The notes beneath the pieces are model-generated. The model made no database searches. It saw nothing but the letters and a program-made list of their open reading frames with translations, and was not told where the DNA came from. Position numbers and translations under genes: made by a program. Below are positions 6,874 to 8,988 of a stretch of DNA of 8,988 bases, piece after piece (positions within the stretch are counted from its first letter, which is position 1; every line of letters begins with the position of its first letter). Source of the DNA: Pseudoselenomonas ruminantium (GTDB lineage Bacteria; Bacillota; Negativicutes; Selenomonadales; Selenomonadaceae); the NCBI GenBank assembly GCA_002448495.1, contig DJYL01000010.1, positions 4,606 through 13,593 on the forward strand, in the 5' to 3' direction.

Positions 6874-6893
6874 CGGCTTCCCCAGCCGTTTTC
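6874..6893 (+). terminator. Short hairpin with T-tract just after the small gene
   Basis: CGGCT (6874-6878) pairs with AGCCG (6884-6888) around TCCCC, and is followed by TTTT (6889-6892). It begins 5 nt after the stop codon. The stem is short, so it is probably the weaker of two tandem terminators. Confidence 0.5.
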
Positions 6894-6897
6894 TGAC

Positions 6898-6950
6898 AGG
6901 AATAAGCCCCTGAAACCAATGGTTTCAGGGACTTATTCCTTTGTATTTTT
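6898..6950 (+). terminator. Long rho-independent terminator, possibly bidirectional
   Basis: AGGAATAAG (6898-6906) pairs with CTTATTCCT (6932-6940), and CCCTGAAACC (6908-6917) pairs with GGTTTCAGGG (6921-6930). There is one C/A mismatch between the two blocks and a 3-nt loop AAT. A T-rich tail (TTTGTATTTTT) follows on the plus strand. It lies between convergent genes and overlaps the 3' end of the hydrolase transcript. On the minus strand the T-tail is poor, so termination there is less certain. Confidence 0.85.
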
Positions 6951-8394
6951 ACATATTGAATTTGAAACTGTCGAGTTCCCAGATTTTGCCGCTCAGGGAT
7001 TTTATTTCTCCATCAGCAGCCACCATGAGTTCCGGCTGAATATTTTTCTCCGGGAATACCAGAATACTGGCCGCTTCTTCCCCATGCTGGAAAAACGCTT
7101 CCACAGCCGTCTTGTCCACGAACAACTGCAAGGAAAGATTTTCATCGGAAAAGAGCTTAAAACGGCGTACACCACGGCCGCCTTTTTTCATTTCATTGCG
7201 GTCAATGGACATAACCTGTTCCTTGCGGTCATAGATAAAACGCAGTTTCTCCGTACCAAAGGCTACCGTTATGACAATTTCCTTGCTCTCCCCCATCTCC
7301 ATATCCAACAGGATTTCGGAGCCGTTAAAGAGCGGCCGGCTGATTTCCTTGAAATTTTCTACTTCCAGTTCCACCGCCGTTTCGGCAATACGCAAATCCT
7401 TCATTTCCCGGGCCGGGCGGGAGTAAATATGGCCCTGACGCAGGCGCAGTTCGCGCGGCATGGTCAGGCTGTACTGCCAGCCAAGTTCTGCCGTCGGATA
7501 TTCATTGTCCTTATCCGGCATGCCCATCCAGCCAATCATAATCTGGCGGCCCTCATGGGTGAGCACCTGCGGCGCATAGAAGTCAAAGCCCTTATCCAGT
7601 TCCTGAAATTTCGTATGCTGCATCATATCCATGCTGTTAAGCGACAGGCGTCCGGCAATATAACCGGCCTGATAGATATTCTGACGGTCAAACTCCCGTG
7701 CCTCCAGCCCTTGCGGACAGAAAATCAAGGCATCATAGCTGCCAAACTGTACGAGATTCGGACATTCCCACATATAACCGAAGTCGCCCAGACGGTTCTT
7801 CACCTCGCCCAGATTCTGCCAGCCGTCAGCGGTTTCCTCATAAATGAGCACAGTGCCTTTTTCGTCTGCTTCCCGCTGCGCACCGATAATAAAATACCGC
7901 TTGCCCCGGCGGGTAAAGAGATACGGGTCACGGAAATGACCGGTAATGCCCTCCGGATGGTCGGGAACGATGATTTCTTCCTTCTTGATTTTATCGCCCT
8001 TCAGACTGCCAAACCGCTGCGCCGGAATGCGCACGCCGTCTTCCTTGCGGTTGCAGGTATAGAGCACCCGCAGCTGCCCGTCCTCTACCGTACCGCAGCC
8101 GGAGTAACAGCCATCCTTATCGTGCTCATCATCCGGCCACAGAGCCAGTTCCGGTATGCTGTAATGCACAAAATCCCGTGTTGCCGTATGTGCCCAGCAT
8201 TTATTTTTATGTTCACACCCCAGCGGATTCCACTGATAGAAAATATGGAACTTGCCATCATAAAAAGCCAGACCATTCGGGTCATTGATCAGCCCAAAGG
8301 GCATTTCCAGATGAAAACGGTTATGCCAGCGATGTTCCAGCGGAAAACCCGCCTTTAACTTTTCGTCTATTTCCTGTTTGTTGAATTTTTCCAT
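6949..8394 (-). CDS. scrB: GH32 sucrose-6-phosphate hydrolase (beta-fructofuranosidase)
   Basis: 481-residue cytoplasmic GH32 enzyme. Numbering from ATG 8394, the five-bladed propeller carries the three catalytic motifs: NDPNG with nucleophile D38, FRDPY with transition-state stabiliser D156, and MWECPN with acid/base E210. A C-terminal beta-sandwich follows (about 350-481). There is no signal peptide. With a PTS sucrose transporter directly upstream, the expected reaction is cleavage of imported sucrose-6-phosphate to glucose-6-phosphate and fructose. The open frame reaches a GTG at 8403, three codons earlier, but AGGTGA (8400-8405) with AGGAA ahead of it is well placed only for ATG 8394. 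The start lies 53 nt after the PTS stop, with a hairpin terminator in the gap. It ends against a convergent terminator. Plain invertase or fructan-oligosaccharide activity cannot be excluded from sequence. Confidence 0.93.
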   Translation of the reverse strand: MEKFNKQEIDEKLKAGFPLEHRWHNRFHLEMPFGLINDPNGLAFYDGKFHIFYQWNPLGCEHKNKCWAHTATRDFVHYSIPELALWPDDEHDKDGCYSGCGTVEDGQLRVLYTCNRKEDGVRIPAQRFGSLKGDKIKKEEIIVPDHPEGITGHFRDPYLFTRRGKRYFIIGAQREADEKGTVLIYEETADGWQNLGEVKNRLGDFGYMWECPNLVQFGSYDALIFCPQGLEAREFDRQNIYQAGYIAGRLSLNSMDMMQHTKFQELDKGFDFYAPQVLTHEGRQIMIGWMGMPDKDNEYPTAELGWQYSLTMPRELRLRQGHIYSRPAREMKDLRIAETAVELEVENFKEISRPLFNGSEILLDMEMGESKEIVITVAFGTEKLRFIYDRKEQVMSIDRNEMKKGGRGVRRFKLFSDENLSLQLFVDKTAVEAFFQHGEEAASILVFPEKNIQPELMVAADGEIKSLSGKIWELDSFKFNM

Positions 8395-8410
8395 AGGTGT
8401 CACCTTCCTT
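8395..8410 (-). promoter_or_regulatory. Ribosome binding site of the sucrose-6-phosphate hydrolase gene
   Basis: AAGGAAGGTGA (8410-8400 on the minus strand) lies 5 nt before ATG 8394. It overlaps the alternative GTG at 8403, so that codon is unlikely to be the start. Confidence 0.7.
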
Positions 8411-8413
8411 TAC

Positions 8414-8438
8414 AAAAAGGGGAGGCTAAGCCTCCCCT
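8414..8438 (-). terminator. Intercistronic hairpin with T-tract between the PTS gene and the hydrolase
   Basis: On the minus strand a 9-bp GC-rich stem (8430-8438 with 8418-8426, AGGGGAGGC and complement) with a 3-nt loop is followed by a TTTTT run at 8418-8414. This is a classical intrinsic terminator shape. It begins about 10 nt after the PTS stop codon and ends 19 nt before the hydrolase ATG, leaving no room for a separate promoter in between. It may act as a partial terminator or a 3'-end stabiliser. Confidence 0.85.
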
Positions 8439-8447
8439 CACAGTTCT

Positions 8448-8988
8448 TTATTCTTCCGGCTTAAACAGCGTAAAGGTAAGTCCAAAAGCCACACCGAAGC
8501 CGATTAAGTTTACAATCACATATTCGAGCAGATGGTCGAGATAGAGAAGCGTACCCGGCAGCACCGTAATACCCATGCCCGTACCAGCCAGATGCAGGAA
8601 GCTGGCCACGCCGCCGGCGCAGGCACCACCAACGAGTGCATAGAGGAACGGCTTCATGAAGCGCAGGTTAATACCAAAGATTGCCGGTTCCGTAATGCCT
8701 AAGAAGGCAGGCACCGCGGAGGAAATGTAGAGCGCGCGTTTCTTTGCATCCTTAGTCTTCATCGCTACGGCCACAGCTGCACCGCCCTGTGCGACGATAG
8801 CACCAGTGATGATGGCATTGAAGGGGTCAACGCCCGTGGTAGCCAGAAGCTGAACTTCCAGAGCGTTAAACACATGATGCACACCAAAGACTACGATAAC
8901 CTGCTGCAGACCACCGACGATGAAACCGCCGATACCCATAGGCATCTGCAGGAAGGCGGAAACCGCACCGAAAATCGTCGTTTCCAGA
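8448..8988 (-). CDS. scrA: PTS sucrose-type transporter, IIC C-terminal portion (partial)
   Basis: The last 179 codons of a phosphotransferase-system membrane subunit; the frame is open through the right edge, so the N-terminal part (including any IIB domain) is outside the window. Visible features are GVHHVFNALE (35-44 of the fragment), the hallmark GITEPAIFGINLRFMKPF (97-114) of glucose/sucrose-superfamily IIC domains, and several hydrophobic helices ending at LFKPEE. No IIA domain follows, so phosphate would come from a IIA protein encoded elsewhere, as in the IIBC form of enterobacterial ScrA. The protein imports and phosphorylates its sugar at the cytoplasmic membrane. Sucrose specificity is inferred mainly from the adjacent GH32 hydrolase; trehalose and beta-glucoside transporters share the same motifs. 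Confidence 0.9.
   Translation of the reverse strand, partial: LETTIFGAVSAFLQMPMGIGGFIVGGLQQVIVVFGVHHVFNALEVQLLATTGVDPFNAIITGAIVAQGGAAVAVAMKTKDAKKRALYISSAVPAFLGITEPAIFGINLRFMKPFLYALVGGACAGGVASFLHLAGTGMGITVLPGTLLYLDHLLEYVIVNLIGFGVAFGLTFTLFKPEE

Noticed and set aside
6871..8358. 495-codon plus-strand open frame opposite the GH32 gene
   Set aside because: It is exactly antisense to a GH32 gene with all three catalytic motifs. Its translation is rich in His, Phe and Gln with no recognisable domain, and it has no ribosome site after the upstream terminators. It is a codon-bias shadow.
1..8988. CRISPR arrays, tRNA/rRNA genes, insertion sequences or phage genes
   Set aside because: No spaced direct repeats, cloverleaf-like sequences, transposase or integrase motifs, or terminal inverted repeats were seen on either strand.

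Overview
The window looks like a piece of chromosome from an anaerobic, fermentative low-to-mid GC Firmicute. The gene set (rubredoxin:oxygen/NO-reductase type flavodiiron protein, Trk potassium uptake, sucrose PTS with a GH32 hydrolase) and the strong AGGAGG-type ribosome binding sites fit a Negativicutes/Selenomonas-like host. That placement is an inference from gene content and style, not from a marker gene.

Region 1 (1-6253, minus strand) reads as one five-gene unit running right to left: trkA (TTG start at 6202), an FprA-type flavodiiron protein, two adjacent and divergent TrkH-family potassium channel subunits, and an AEC-family (auxin efflux carrier) permease cut by the window edge. 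Gaps are 66, 46, 4 and 6 nt, with no terminator visible between genes. A good -10 (TATAAT) lies just upstream of the TTG start, inside the longer open frame, which argues strongly for the short trkA form. The likely function is potassium uptake: the TrkH proteins form the membrane pore and TrkA is the cytosolic NAD(H)/nucleotide-binding gating ring. An oxygen/NO-scavenging flavoprotein is embedded in the unit.

Region 2 (6254-6632) is an AT-rich divergent intergenic region. On the plus strand it carries a near-consensus promoter (TTCACA, 17 nt, TATACT) and a ~120-nt leader with two potential stem-loops, one a 12-bp stem. These precede a 78-codon plus-strand gene of unknown function (6633-6869) with a strong ribosome binding site. 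That gene is followed by two hairpins, the second a ~20-bp imperfect stem shared with the convergent sucrose gene.

Region 3 (6949-8988, minus strand) is a sucrose utilisation unit: the C-terminal part of a sucrose-type PTS IIC subunit (cut by the right edge), then a GH32 sucrose-6-phosphate hydrolase. Between the two is a hairpin with a five-T tail that looks like an intrinsic terminator only ~20 nt ahead of the hydrolase start, so it may tune the ratio of transporter to hydrolase.

Most items are recognisable families. The points most worth a second look are the trk unit with its tandem, pore-divergent TrkH pair and interposed flavodiiron gene, the structured leader plus orphan small gene, and the intercistronic terminator in the sucrose unit.
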